Part shown: piece after piece, positions 17,044 to 24,752 of the stretch
Numbering within the stretch: the first letter of the stretch is position 1
Layout of the letters: each line of letters opens with the position of its first letter
From: a virus
Virus record (IMG/VR): IMGVR_UViG_3300032116_000001
Span: 124,001 to 188,000 of that record
Length of the DNA: 64,000 nucleotides
Strand: one strand, 5' to 3'
Made by a program: the position numbers and the translations under genes
Notes under the pieces: model-generated
Databases searched by the model: none
Told to the model about the DNA's origin: nothing
What the model saw: the letters and a program-made list of their open reading frames with translations, nothing else

Positions 17044-18378
17044 ATGCCTAAAACACATATTTTTTCCAACGAATCAGAAAGTATTTTTCGATCAGGTCTT
17101 TATTCAGCTAAAGACTTGGCTGCGATGTTTAATTGTCACAGTCAAACTATTTATAGCACTGCTAAAAGACTTGGTGTTGTTTTGCCCCGATCAGATATGC
17201 GGCGGTACAAACCAAACGATCATTATTTTAAAACATGGTCTAATGAGATGGCATATGTTTTGGGTCTTCTTGCTGCTGATGGACATGTCGCAGTAACAAA
17301 AACTGGGCAACACATAGTAATGATTAATTTGAAAGAGTCAGATAAGGAGCTTGTAGAGAGAATAAAAAAATTTGTCGATTACAGTGGTCCAATTTATTCT
17401 CAGAGAAAATCAAACGGCGAAACTCAAGCAGTTCTAACAATGACGTCAAAAGAAATGGTAAATGATCTTAGAGTTCTTGGACTGGGGCAGAATAAAACCC
17501 ATTCTTTGGTGTGGCCTAATTCAATCTCTGATGAATTTGTTCCGCATTTCGTGAGGGGATATTTTGATGGAGATGGATGTATTTTTTATGAAAACAGCGC
17601 TAACAAAGACAATCTTTTAACAGTAAATATTATAGGCACACCATCATTTATTGATTATTTAAAGAATCAATATCATATTATGTCAGGCAATGCGCATGGA
17701 TATATAGCCAAAAAGGGAGTAGTTAATTCTATGGTTATTAATGGTAAATTTGCCGCTCGATCATTTTTGGATTGGATTTATAAAGACAGCACTGAAGAAA
17801 CCCGTTTGTCAAGAAAATACAATATATATCAAAAGTTTCTTTTGGATTATGGCACTGATAAAAAATTACCAAATAATAGCAAAATTAATTTTGAAATAGC
17901 TAAAGTTATAAGAGATAGACACGCCAATGGCGAAACCGTGTCTTTTATTGCTTCTGAGTTAAACATTGGGGAGGCACTGGTTCATGATGTGGTTGGAAAT
18001 CGATCATGGGTGGATAATAATTATTTACCAGTGCGAAAAAAATCAAAAACCATTGTTTTCGATCATGATGGTCGCAGTGGAACTTTAAAGCAATGGGCTG
18101 AGTGGACAGGTGTGGCTAAATCAACAATAGATAGGCGATTAAGAGAGGGCAAGTCTTTCGCAGATGCTATTTCAACCAATAAATTTAAAACTGCAAAACC
18201 AGAAGTTAATATTGGTCGAAGCGGAATGACAAGAAGTAAAGCCACTGAAATTCGAAAAGCATATTCAAATGGCATTAAGGGAAAAGAGTCAATGTCTTGT
18301 TTTAATATTAGCAAAAGTCAATATATTGATATTATCGGCAATAGAGTATGGAAAGAAGAAGATTTGTGGTGGAAGTAA
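17044..18378 (+). CDS. Free-standing LAGLIDADG homing endonuclease
   Basis: A 444-residue protein with two LAGLIDADG motifs: 'YVLGLLAADG' at residues 71-80 and 'VRGYFDGDGC' at 170-179, both ending in the acidic metal ligand. The spacing of about 100 residues is that of a monomeric two-motif enzyme that cuts a long DNA site and promotes its own spread. An N-terminal helix-turn-helix (residues 20-50) and three C-terminal helix-turn-helix-like modules ('IASELNIGEALVHDVVGN', 'LKQWAEWTGVAKSTIDRRL', 'SMSCFNISKSQYIDIIGN') resemble the NUMOD-type DNA-binding repeats of homing enzymes. There is no intron or intein around it, so it is free-standing. It lies in an AT-rich island after the capsid terminator, with codon use more AT-rich than the capsid genes. 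Confidence 0.9.
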   Translation: MPKTHIFSNESESIFRSGLYSAKDLAAMFNCHSQTIYSTAKRLGVVLPRSDMRRYKPNDHYFKTWSNEMAYVLGLLAADGHVAVTKTGQHIVMINLKESDKELVERIKKFVDYSGPIYSQRKSNGETQAVLTMTSKEMVNDLRVLGLGQNKTHSLVWPNSISDEFVPHFVRGYFDGDGCIFYENSANKDNLLTVNIIGTPSFIDYLKNQYHIMSGNAHGYIAKKGVVNSMVINGKFAARSFLDWIYKDSTEETRLSRKYNIYQKFLLDYGTDKKLPNNSKINFEIAKVIRDRHANGETVSFIASELNIGEALVHDVVGNRSWVDNNYLPVRKKSKTIVFDHDGRSGTLKQWAEWTGVAKSTIDRRLREGKSFADAISTNKFKTAKPEVNIGRSGMTRSKATEIRKAYSNGIKGKESMSCFNISKSQYIDIIGNRVWKEEDLWWK

Positions 18379-18404
18379 ATTGATGCTTCGGGCGGATGTG
18401 AGCA

Positions 18405-18971
18405 ATGGTCATTAATCTTGATAATCTATACGTGACTCAGAGCAGTATTAGGAATTGGGAGCGAGTGGTTCGAATGATTGATTTTGTTCGGAATGGGGGA
18501 ATTTTCACGAATGAATTCATTCAGCAATATCACAATGATGAGTCTTCAATAAATCATCAGCCGATGAAAATTAAAATCATGCCCGATGATAAGCATTTTC
18601 TACACGATGGGCATCACAGGGCTATTGCCTTGTGGATTGCTGGCCGAAAAGAGCTGTATCCCGAAGAATACACAACGCACAATTGGCCGTCGTATGAATC
18701 TTTTTCGGAAGTTAATTTAAGTGTTGGGTGGGTGACTCCTTTGGATATAAGAGAAGAAATTAGATATCCAGATGTTGTTCCTTTTAAGGAAAGGGTTTTA
18801 ATGCTGCCATGTGAAGATCAATTAGATTATATTATGGCTCACAAATCAGAATATTGCCATCCCCGAAATGGCATAAATTATGTTAGTGATTTGGTCAAGT
18901 GTGTTCTTGATGGGCAATGTTGCACTAGTTCCGAAGGATGCCCTTGTAAAACAGATGAATTAATAAATTAA
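18405..18971 (+). CDS. ParB/sulfiredoxin-fold-like protein
   Basis: A 188-residue protein with a 'FLHDGHHRAIALWIAG' segment near residues 65-80, the conserved loop of ParB-like/Srx nuclease-fold domains (consensus DGHHR near an Arg). A positioning helix and an 'IKIMPDDK' strand precede it. The C-terminus holds a Cys-rich stretch ('DGQCCTSSEGCPCKTDE') that may bind a metal. ParB-like domains bind nucleotides and are common in phage accessory genes. The stop overlaps the next gene's ATG by one base (TAATG), indicating translational coupling with the ADP-ribosyltransferase-like gene. Function in the phage is unknown. Confidence 0.7.
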   Translation: MVINLDNLYVTQSSIRNWERVVRMIDFVRNGGIFTNEFIQQYHNDESSINHQPMKIKIMPDDKHFLHDGHHRAIALWIAGRKELYPEEYTTHNWPSYESFSEVNLSVGWVTPLDIREEIRYPDVVPFKERVLMLPCEDQLDYIMAHKSEYCHPRNGINYVSDLVKCVLDGQCCTSSEGCPCKTDELIN

Positions 18972-20182
18972 TGCCTTTTTTCCGCAGAATATCTCAAAAT
19001 GATAAAGCCCAACCGAGTTTATTTTTTGATGCATGGGCAAACAATGATCTGGTGACAGATGATTTTAATCCTGAATACCCCAAGGTGCTTTATCATGGGA
19101 CCACGCATGGGTTTAATGCCTTTGACCCCCAAAGCCCGCACTTAAGCCCAGAGGGTTTCTGGGGCAAGGGATTTTATTTTAGCGATGATTACCAAGATGT
19201 AAATACTAATTATGCAACATTTGATAGCCCAGATGCAACAAATAAAATGGAAAACATGGCAGAAAGAATCGTTGCAAATGAAAATTTTTCAAGCTTTGAT
19301 TTAGATAAATACAAAAAATCTCATCCTCAGTTTTTTGATCAAAATGGCAACATAACGGATGAATATGAATTGGCAAAAGTAATTGCAAGTGAAAAAACTT
19401 TTGGGGCGGGGCCGCAAGTTATGCCAGTTTATCTTAAGATGAAAAATCCCCTAAACACAACTGAAGAAAATCCTACAGTCTTTGATATTCATTATGAATA
19501 TGATGAATACGGTGACCCAATTGGGGAGCCAAGTGGAAATTTTTTCGATCTTAAGGATGCCGTTATAGACACTGCGAATGACTATGGGCTGAACGGTGAT
19601 GAATTTTGGGAGTCAATGGAACATTTTTTAGCAATCAAGGCATATGATGGCTATCTCACGGCAAATGATGTTGTGCAAACACTAAAGGAACAAGATATGC
19701 TTTATTATCTTGACTCTGATGAAAACGGAAACAACATGGCAAGCGAGTTTATTAAGGCTATTTTTCAGAGACTTGGTTATGATGGTGTAATAATGAGTGC
19801 ATGGCAGCATTTTGGAGGCGATAAAAACGCTATGCGCGGCATCAATCCTGATACTAAGCATTATATAACATGGGAACCAACAAACATTAAGTCGGCGATT
19901 GGAAACAATGGTCTTTACGACCCCGAAAACCCAGTAATTACAGCAAATATGCATTTAGATAGCGAAAAAATTGTTAAATATGCCTCGTATTTAGATTTGC
20001 AAGAAAGATTTTGTGAGGCCGATGAGATGGATTTGAAGATTTTAAGAATCTCAAAATCTCTAAATGGAGTAAACGCAAAGGCAGATAAAATTTCCCGAAA
20101 GTTCCTTGGCATGTACACAATACATAATATATCTGGCTCAAGCCCGAGAGCGGCAGTATTGGTTTATAGGAGGGAGCGGTGA
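18971..20182 (+). CDS. ADP-ribosyltransferase-like (ART-PolyVal type), 3' end interrupted by an IS element
   Basis: The 403 residues visible match the ART fold found in phage 'polyvalent' proteins: 'VLYHGTTHGFNAFDP' (His42), 'GKGFYFSDD' (Tyr69) and the typical closing segment 'WEPTNIKSAIGNNGLYDPE' near residue 300. ART enzymes move ADP-ribose from NAD+ to proteins or nucleic acids; here a host target after injection is possible but unproven. An N-terminal 'FFRRISQ' recalls the short motifs of other proteins here. The ATG overlaps the upstream stop. After Tyr399 (bases 20165-20167) the frame enters the IS element and gains only five foreign residues before a stop. The original C-terminus continues at 21499 and would give a 442-residue protein. 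All conserved ART residues are upstream of the insertion, so the shortened protein may still be active. Confidence 0.8.
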   Translation: MPFFRRISQNDKAQPSLFFDAWANNDLVTDDFNPEYPKVLYHGTTHGFNAFDPQSPHLSPEGFWGKGFYFSDDYQDVNTNYATFDSPDATNKMENMAERIVANENFSSFDLDKYKKSHPQFFDQNGNITDEYELAKVIASEKTFGAGPQVMPVYLKMKNPLNTTEENPTVFDIHYEYDEYGDPIGEPSGNFFDLKDAVIDTANDYGLNGDEFWESMEHFLAIKAYDGYLTANDVVQTLKEQDMLYYLDSDENGNNMASEFIKAIFQRLGYDGVIMSAWQHFGGDKNAMRGINPDTKHYITWEPTNIKSAIGNNGLYDPENPVITANMHLDSEKIVKYASYLDLQERFCEADEMDLKILRISKSLNGVNAKADKISRKFLGMYTIHNISGSSPRAAVLVYRRER

Positions 20183-21498
20183 AACCCCGCGCCTTGTGGG
20201 CGGGGATGAGAGCGACATTGCATAATTATCTAAATATTTACGAATCAAAGCAGGTGTTCGTAAGAAGGCTGTAGAAAGAAGATATTATGCTCAGGGCATA
20301 CAAGTATCGAATCTATCCTAACAAGGAGCAAGCCGAAATGTTCGTTGAACATTTCGGCGCTTGTCGGTTCGTATACAATTGGGGACTGCAACTCAAGACG
20401 GAAACGTATCAACAGGCGTCGAAGACGCTTTCTTACTACGACTTGAACAATCTGCTTCCGAAGCTAAAAACAGAGCATGTTTGGTTGAAGAATGTTAATT
20501 CTCAATCTATTCAGTCTGCTTTGAAGAATCTGGAAAGTGCATATACCAAGTTCTTCCGAGAAAAGAAGGGATTCCCAAAGTTCAAATCAAAACACAATCC
20601 GAAACAGTCTTTCCAGTGTCCTCAGCATTGTTCTGTGAATTGGGAGAGCGGAACACTCTCCATACCAAAAATTAAAGGAATCAAGGCGAAGTTTCATCGC
20701 AAGTTTGATGGAGAGATTAAGACTGTCACTGTCAGCAGGAATGCTGTCGGACATTTCTATGTCTCAATCCTTGTTGAAAACAGTCAACCTCTGCCACCGA
20801 AGGCAGCTCTAAGTGCTGATGATGCCGTAGGCATCGACGTAGGATTGTCAAGATTTCTTACAGCATCAGACGGAATGATTGTCGCGAATCCGAAGTTCCT
20901 TCGGAAGTCTGAGAAGAGACTTGCATATGAGCAATATCGACTTAGTAAGATGAAGAAAGACTCTGCAAGCAGAGCAAAACAAAAGAAACGAATTGCTCGT
21001 ATTCACGAGCATATATCCAATCAAAGACGAGACTTCCTGCACAAAGTGACGAGCAGACTTGTTGGCGAGAGCCAAGCAACAACGTTCTGTGTCGAAGACC
21101 TTTCAGTTAAGAACATGCAGAAGAATCGTTGTCTTGCAAAATCCATCGCTGATGTATCTTGGGGAATGTTCTTTGACTTTCTCAAGTACAAGTGCGAATG
21201 GACAGGAAAGAATCTTCTCGACATCGGAAGATTCGAGCCAAGCTCCAAGATGTGCAGCGCTTGCGGTGCTGTGAATAAAGAACTAAAGCTATCTAACAGA
21301 GAATGGCTTTGCTCCTGCGGAGCCAAGCATGATAGAGATGTCAATGCTGCTGAGAACATCAAAAGAATGGCATTTCAGAAGCAAAACTTAATTAGATGTA
21401 TAGGGCTGGAACAGCCCGAATCAACGCCTTTGGACACTGTAGCGATAGATACGTGATTGAAGAAGGAAGCCCCACCCCTTGTGGGTTGGGCAGTTCAC
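20168..21498 (+). mobile_element. IS200/IS605-type TnpB-only element
   Basis: A 1,331-base element. The left end begins just after a TTTAT pentamer (20163-20167) with 'AGGAGGGAGCGGTGAAACCC' and a CCCCGC/GCGGGG-type hairpin. The right end is the characteristic GAAGCCCC...GGGC hairpin followed by CAGTTCAC, ending at 21498. It carries tnpB but no tnpA, so it is likely mobilised in trans. No target duplication is present, as expected for this single-strand 'peel and paste' family. The ends were set by the fact that deleting exactly this interval rejoins the ART gene in frame. Confidence 0.9.
20287..21456 (+). CDS. tnpB: TnpB RNA-guided endonuclease
   Basis: TnpB is the RuvC-family, RNA-guided nuclease of IS200/IS605 elements and the ancestor of Cas12. 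The 389 residues are of normal length. The RuvC acidic triad is intact: D184 (GIDVGLSRF), E270 (CVEDLSVKNM) and D351 (HDRDVNAAENI). The zinc-ribbon cysteines are present (C323, C326, C342, C344). The N-terminal 'RAYKYRIYPNKEQAEM' and the 'ACRFVYNWGL' segment are family hallmarks. It should use an omega-RNA from the element's right end, whose guide is the flanking sequence at 21499 onward, to cut empty target sites preceded by TTTAT. Codon use is more GC-rich than neighbouring accessory genes, consistent with recent transfer. Confidence 0.95.
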   Translation: MLRAYKYRIYPNKEQAEMFVEHFGACRFVYNWGLQLKTETYQQASKTLSYYDLNNLLPKLKTEHVWLKNVNSQSIQSALKNLESAYTKFFREKKGFPKFKSKHNPKQSFQCPQHCSVNWESGTLSIPKIKGIKAKFHRKFDGEIKTVTVSRNAVGHFYVSILVENSQPLPPKAALSADDAVGIDVGLSRFLTASDGMIVANPKFLRKSEKRLAYEQYRLSKMKKDSASRAKQKKRIARIHEHISNQRRDFLHKVTSRLVGESQATTFCVEDLSVKNMQKNRCLAKSIADVSWGMFFDFLKYKCEWTGKNLLDIGRFEPSSKMCSACGAVNKELKLSNREWLCSCGAKHDRDVNAAENIKRMAFQKQNLIRCIGLEQPESTPLDTVAIDT

Positions 21499-21518
21499 GC
21501 GGATGATTTGGAAGAAAT
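21390..21518 (+). ncRNA. Predicted omega-RNA (reRNA) with guide into the ART gene
   Basis: By analogy with characterised TnpB elements, the RNA scaffold spans the 3' part of tnpB and the right-end hairpin (about 21473-21498), and the guide begins directly after CAGTTCAC at 21499 (GCGGATGATTTGGAAG...). The 5' boundary is a guess. The guide sequence together with TTTAT recreates the uninterrupted ART target. Confidence 0.55.
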
Positions 21519-21630
21519 ACCTGGTAGCGTCAAGAAAGAAATGAGAAAGATAGCAAAGCCATATGACGTGAGATTCGAAAGATCAGAAGACAAAAGCGAT
21601 TCATCCAATCGCCTTGATGAAATTATTTAA
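21499..21630 (+). pseudogene. Detached 3' end of the ADP-ribosyltransferase-like gene
   Basis: Forty-three in-frame codons (ADDLEEIPGSVKKEMRK...) followed by TAA at 21628-21630. They continue the reading frame of the ART gene exactly when 20168-21498 is removed (Tyr399 then Ala). The stop abuts the convergent RusA gene, as a native gene end would. There is no start codon or ribosome-binding site of its own, so it is not independently translated. Confidence 0.85.
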
Positions 21631-22029
21631 TTAGTCCCAATCATAAGTTTCTTTTTCTGATTCCGTATATGAAATTCTCGTTAGAGCCTCACCGTACCGA
21701 TTGGGTCCTGGCAAAAACCTAACAGAAGCATATTCAACATATTTGTTGTTGTCGTCGGGTATTATTTCTGCTTTCACGAGTGCGTCAATGATCGGCTTGC
21801 AAACATTGTCAACGTCTTGTTGTTTTGACCATCCGCGGCCCCCAAGAACAAAAATTTCAATTCTAATTGGGAATGCCTCTGCGGGCGAAAGCTTTTCTTG
21901 AATTTCTGGAACTACTTTTTCCAACCATTGTCTGTATTTTTTTGATTTGGACATTCGACCGCGGGCAGTCGGCACATACATATTATTGGCCGAAAACGGG
22001 GGACCAATGCTACACGAAACATTTCGCAT
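21631..22029 (-). CDS. RusA-like Holliday-junction resolvase
   Basis: A 132-residue protein with the RusA pattern: an N-terminal strand plus 'PPFSANNMYVP', then 'DVDNVCKPIIDALVKAEIIPDD' with the metal-binding and catalytic Asp residues (D72, D74, D82 and the DD at 92-93) and K78 all in place. RusA enzymes are homodimers that cut four-way DNA junctions; in phages they resolve branched replicative DNA before packaging. Size matches the family. It is transcribed leftward and converges on the ART gene with no gap. It is the last gene of a four-gene minus-strand set. Confidence 0.9.
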   Translation of the reverse strand: MRNVSCSIGPPFSANNMYVPTARGRMSKSKKYRQWLEKVVPEIQEKLSPAEAFPIRIEIFVLGGRGWSKQQDVDNVCKPIIDALVKAEIIPDDNNKYVEYASVRFLPGPNRYGEALTRISYTESEKETYDWD

Positions 22030-22047
22030 ATTGTTTTTTGTACAATT

Positions 22048-22293
22048 TTAATCTCGTATTGTAGTGTAGTTAAGTTTTTCTTCGCCAGCTTTTTCGCAAA
22101 TAAATTTTACAAATTGCTCTCCATATGGTAAGCATGTTGGCTTAAGTTCAGCACAATGTTCTTCTAAAAATGATTTTCCTTTTTTGCTTCTACTCCAGAA
22201 TCTGACTTGAATTACATCATCACCGTCCTGATACTCTCTGATTTCAAAATCAATTTTTGCATCTTTTGGCCGATTGGAAAATCTATACCACAT
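22048..22293 (-). CDS. Small hypothetical protein with N-terminal MWYRF motif
   Basis: The start is at 22293, two bases after the preceding stop, giving 'MWYRFSNRPKDAKIDFE'. An upstream extension to 22473 would lie antiparallel-in-frame over the previous gene and is unlikely. The 81 residues form an alpha/beta-like mix ending in 'EKAGEEKLNYTTIRD'. No domain is recognised. The first five residues match those of the 59320 gene and nearly match 5977, a shared N-terminal tag in unrelated proteins. Confidence 0.65.
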   Translation of the reverse strand: MWYRFSNRPKDAKIDFEIREYQDGDDVIQVRFWSRSKKGKSFLEEHCAELKPTCLPYGEQFVKFICEKAGEEKLNYTTIRD

Positions 22294-22294
22294 A

Positions 22295-22909
22295 TTACAT
22301 AATTCCCTTTTGTTCTTTGACGTAAAGCATTCCATTTTTAAACAAAATTGTAATTTGTTTTTGTGAATTACCCCATCTGTACCAAGTGAAATCAGTTCCC
22401 GCCTCAATAGAACGAGATGTGTATTGCCGAAGTACATTGGTTGGTGCTCCAAGAATTTGTACCACTTCGTCAAAGCTCATACCGACCTCCAGTTGTGCAA
22501 ATTGCGAAAGACTTGGCGCAACTTCAGTTGACAATGAAGAGAATTCGCCCTCGGCATCGGCGTTGAGATTTTCTTCTTGGTTTTTCTGAGCGTTTTCTTT
22601 CTGTTCCATGATTGGTGGCAAATTACCATTCTTGTCTGGTTTTATGGTGCCGATGAAGAACCCGCCAACTCCAATAGATGTGTTTTTGGCATTAGATGAT
22701 TGGCCAATTTGAAAAGCCAGATATCCAAATACAAGAAAAATAATTACCACAATCCAGAGTGAACACCCAAAACGATTATTGAGCCTTTGGCCAAGGCTGG
22801 TGTCCATTTTTTCAAATATTGTTTGTTTATTGTCAGAAAGTGATGAAACTTTCAGGTTCTTTTCATTTTGCTTGCTGCATTCGCAGGTCTCGCCACAGGT
22901 TGAGCACAT
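22295..22909 (-). CDS. Membrane-anchored protein with SmpA/OmlA-like domain
   Basis: I use ATG 22909 (MCSTCGETCEC), which has GTGAGGA about 11 bases upstream; a GTG at 22927 is the alternative. An N-terminal Cys cluster (CSTCGETCEC) is followed by one transmembrane helix at about residues 50-70 ('IVVIIFLVFGYLAFQIG'), a polar linker, and a C-terminal domain of about 75 residues ('VGMSFDEVVQILGAPTNVL', then 'KQITILFKNGMLYVK'). The latter has the pattern of SmpA/OmlA-type or BamE-like folds, in which 'GM...eV...lG.P' is the hallmark. In bacteria these bind envelope proteins. The role in a phage is unknown; a host-envelope interaction is plausible. It overlaps the upstream gene by 47 bases. Confidence 0.65.
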   Translation of the reverse strand: MCSTCGETCECSKQNEKNLKVSSLSDNKQTIFEKMDTSLGQRLNNRFGCSLWIVVIIFLVFGYLAFQIGQSSNAKNTSIGVGGFFIGTIKPDKNGNLPPIMEQKENAQKNQEENLNADAEGEFSSLSTEVAPSLSQFAQLEVGMSFDEVVQILGAPTNVLRQYTSRSIEAGTDFTWYRWGNSQKQITILFKNGMLYVKEQKGIM

Positions 22910-23516
22910 GATTTGTAAAGTCCTCACTTTGATTATTATTCAAATGTTTAAACATTGCCTGCTCACCATGTTTGACTCCATAGGCCAAATATCTTCGAGC
23001 AAGTATGTTGTACTTTAGCTCTTCCTTTTCTTTAGTTGCGTTTTCTTTCAATTGATCATTTTGTGATTGTATGACCTGAGAATTGGCCAAGTGCAATAAC
23101 TCTTGTACTTTGGGCGCGACAAAGGCTGCTGGACCTGATAAATTGTTTTGTGCCATTTGAATTAATTGTTTAATCTTGCTGCTAATGTATGTTACTTCGC
23201 CAAATGCGGCTGTTTTTTGAAATTGAGTTTTTTTAGATAACTCAAGCGCATTGTTTCTTTCATTTTGTTGTGCCTGATTAGAAAAAGGCAAAATTATTTC
23301 TCTAGCCTGTCTTAGATAAAGCAAAACAGCTTCTTTTGTTGGGCTCGCAACTAAGCTGTTATAAACATAATTAATAAGCGAATTAATTTCAACGAAGAAT
23401 AAGTCAGCGTCAGGGTTATTTACAAAGCCTTCCATAATGCTATCTGCTTTTCTAAATTGACCAGATTCATCATAATATCTCGCCAATTTAAGCATTTTAA
23501 TTAATTGGTTTTTCAA
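22863..23516 (-). CDS. Hypothetical helical protein starting with TTG
   Basis: The start codon is TTG at 23516, with AGGAG about 7 bases upstream. The 217 residues are helical, and the first 30 ('KLARYYDESGQFRKADSIM') resemble the helix-pair motif seen near the termini of several small proteins here. No enzymatic motif is seen. First gene of the leftward set ending at RusA. Confidence 0.65.
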   Translation of the reverse strand: MKNQLIKMLKLARYYDESGQFRKADSIMEGFVNNPDADLFFVEINSLINYVYNSLVASPTKEAVLLYLRQAREIILPFSNQAQQNERNNALELSKKTQFQKTAAFGEVTYISSKIKQLIQMAQNNLSGPAAFVAPKVQELLHLANSQVIQSQNDQLKENATKEKEELKYNILARRYLAYGVKHGEQAMFKHLNNNQSEDFTNHVLNLWRDLRMQQAK

Positions 23517-23692
23517 TTGGGTCTCCTGCGCTTAAATTTAACTTAAATTATTCCATTTAAGACTGAGGAAAACCTGTTTTATGTTTAATAAAGAGTATTT
23601 AAATCTTAACAAAATTAATCATATTTTTCCAAGGCTCTCAAGGTTTTAAATAAGAAGTATTTAAAATGGATGTTATTGCCAGGGGGAACTAA
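23517..23692. promoter_or_regulatory. Divergent intergenic region
   Basis: A 176-base AT-rich gap between a leftward and a rightward gene, so it should hold promoters for both. The only clear signals are AGGAG for the left gene and CAGGGGGAAC (about 23680-23690) as a ribosome-binding site for the right gene. A TATTTAAA-type sequence occurs twice. No promoter can be named with confidence. Confidence 0.4.
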
Positions 23693-24745
23693 ATGGAAAT
23701 AGCTTTGTGTGGATTTTATGGTAAAAGCAACTTTGGCGATGATCTTATGGCAGATTGTTTGCCAGAGGTTCTTAGTCTTGGTGGAAGGCATAATGTTACG
23801 GTATTTTCTGATTGTGAATCTCATGGTGTCAAGAGCGCTAAAAATGAACTAAACTATTTTAATTATGATGTTGTTGTTATCGGTGGCGGCGGAATTATAA
23901 ATCCTAAGTTTTGGGCTTTTAAAAAAGCTGAATTAGAAAAATTAATTCAAAGCCAAGCACCAATATTTTTTCTTAATGTAAATGTAACTGAGGATTTTAA
24001 TTTAGAACAAGGATTTCCTGAACAAATTGCAAGGCTTAATGCTCGTTGGTGGGTTAGAGATGATTTTTCGCACACTATTTTAGCAAAGCATGGTATACAA
24101 AGCAAGGTTCTTCCTGATATATCTTTTAGGATTACGAATCACTCAATGCCAAAAGATCAAAAAAAACTTTTGTTCTTTCCTAATGCTTACTTATTAAATA
24201 AGCTTTTCTGCAAAAACAACACACTAGATTATATAAAGGCGCACGAATCTGCTTTTACAATTGCGAATTTTTTAGATTGGATGGCTCATTTTGGATGGAA
24301 AATAGAATTTATTCCATCTCAGACTGGGAAAGATTTTGATGACAGAATTGTTGGGGGATTGATATATAGTCTTATGCAAAGAAAAGATGTTGCTTTTTGG
24401 CAATCAAATTCTTTGCCATGGGTAAATATAATTCATAAAATTTGTGAATCTGATCTTGTAATTTCTATGAGATATCATGCATCCACAGTGTCCATTGCTT
24501 CTGGAGTGTCATTAATTGATATTACTCATCATGCCAAGAACAAAAATTTGATGCGCGATTTAAATTTAGAGTCTGTCTCTGTAGATTATGATGCACTGTC
24601 TCATAATGCCTTAGTGTCTGCTGCCAACAACTCTCATATGATAAAATCTTCAGAAATTAATTTGTTTAATCAAATGGCCAAAAAATCATGGGATGAATTT
24701 ATTGTTGAGTGGAGTTTAATAATGGCAAATTTGGAAAAGCGGTGA
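23693..24745 (+). CDS. Polysaccharide pyruvyl-transferase family protein
   Basis: A 350-residue protein starting with 'CGFYGKSNFGDDLMADC', the glycine- and aspartate-rich opening of the PS_pyruv_trans family, which moves a pyruvyl ketal from PEP onto a sugar. Further hallmarks are 'DVVVIGGGGIINPKFW' and, near residue 260, 'LVISMRYHASTVSIASG', which is the conserved MRxH segment. It fits a two-domain GT-B-like enzyme of usual length. It is coupled to a GT4 glycosyltransferase 7 bases downstream, so the pair probably builds or modifies a surface glycan. Substrate unknown. Confidence 0.85.
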   Translation: MEIALCGFYGKSNFGDDLMADCLPEVLSLGGRHNVTVFSDCESHGVKSAKNELNYFNYDVVVIGGGGIINPKFWAFKKAELEKLIQSQAPIFFLNVNVTEDFNLEQGFPEQIARLNARWWVRDDFSHTILAKHGIQSKVLPDISFRITNHSMPKDQKKLLFFPNAYLLNKLFCKNNTLDYIKAHESAFTIANFLDWMAHFGWKIEFIPSQTGKDFDDRIVGGLIYSLMQRKDVAFWQSNSLPWVNIIHKICESDLVISMRYHASTVSIASGVSLIDITHHAKNKNLMRDLNLESVSVDYDALSHNALVSAANNSHMIKSSEINLFNQMAKKSWDEFIVEWSLIMANLEKR

Positions 24746-24752
24746 TATAAAA

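Noticed and set aside
22294-22473. Upstream extension of the MWYRF protein
   Set aside because: It would overlap the SmpA-like domain in another frame; ATG 22293 follows the preceding stop directly and matches the recurrent N-terminal motif.
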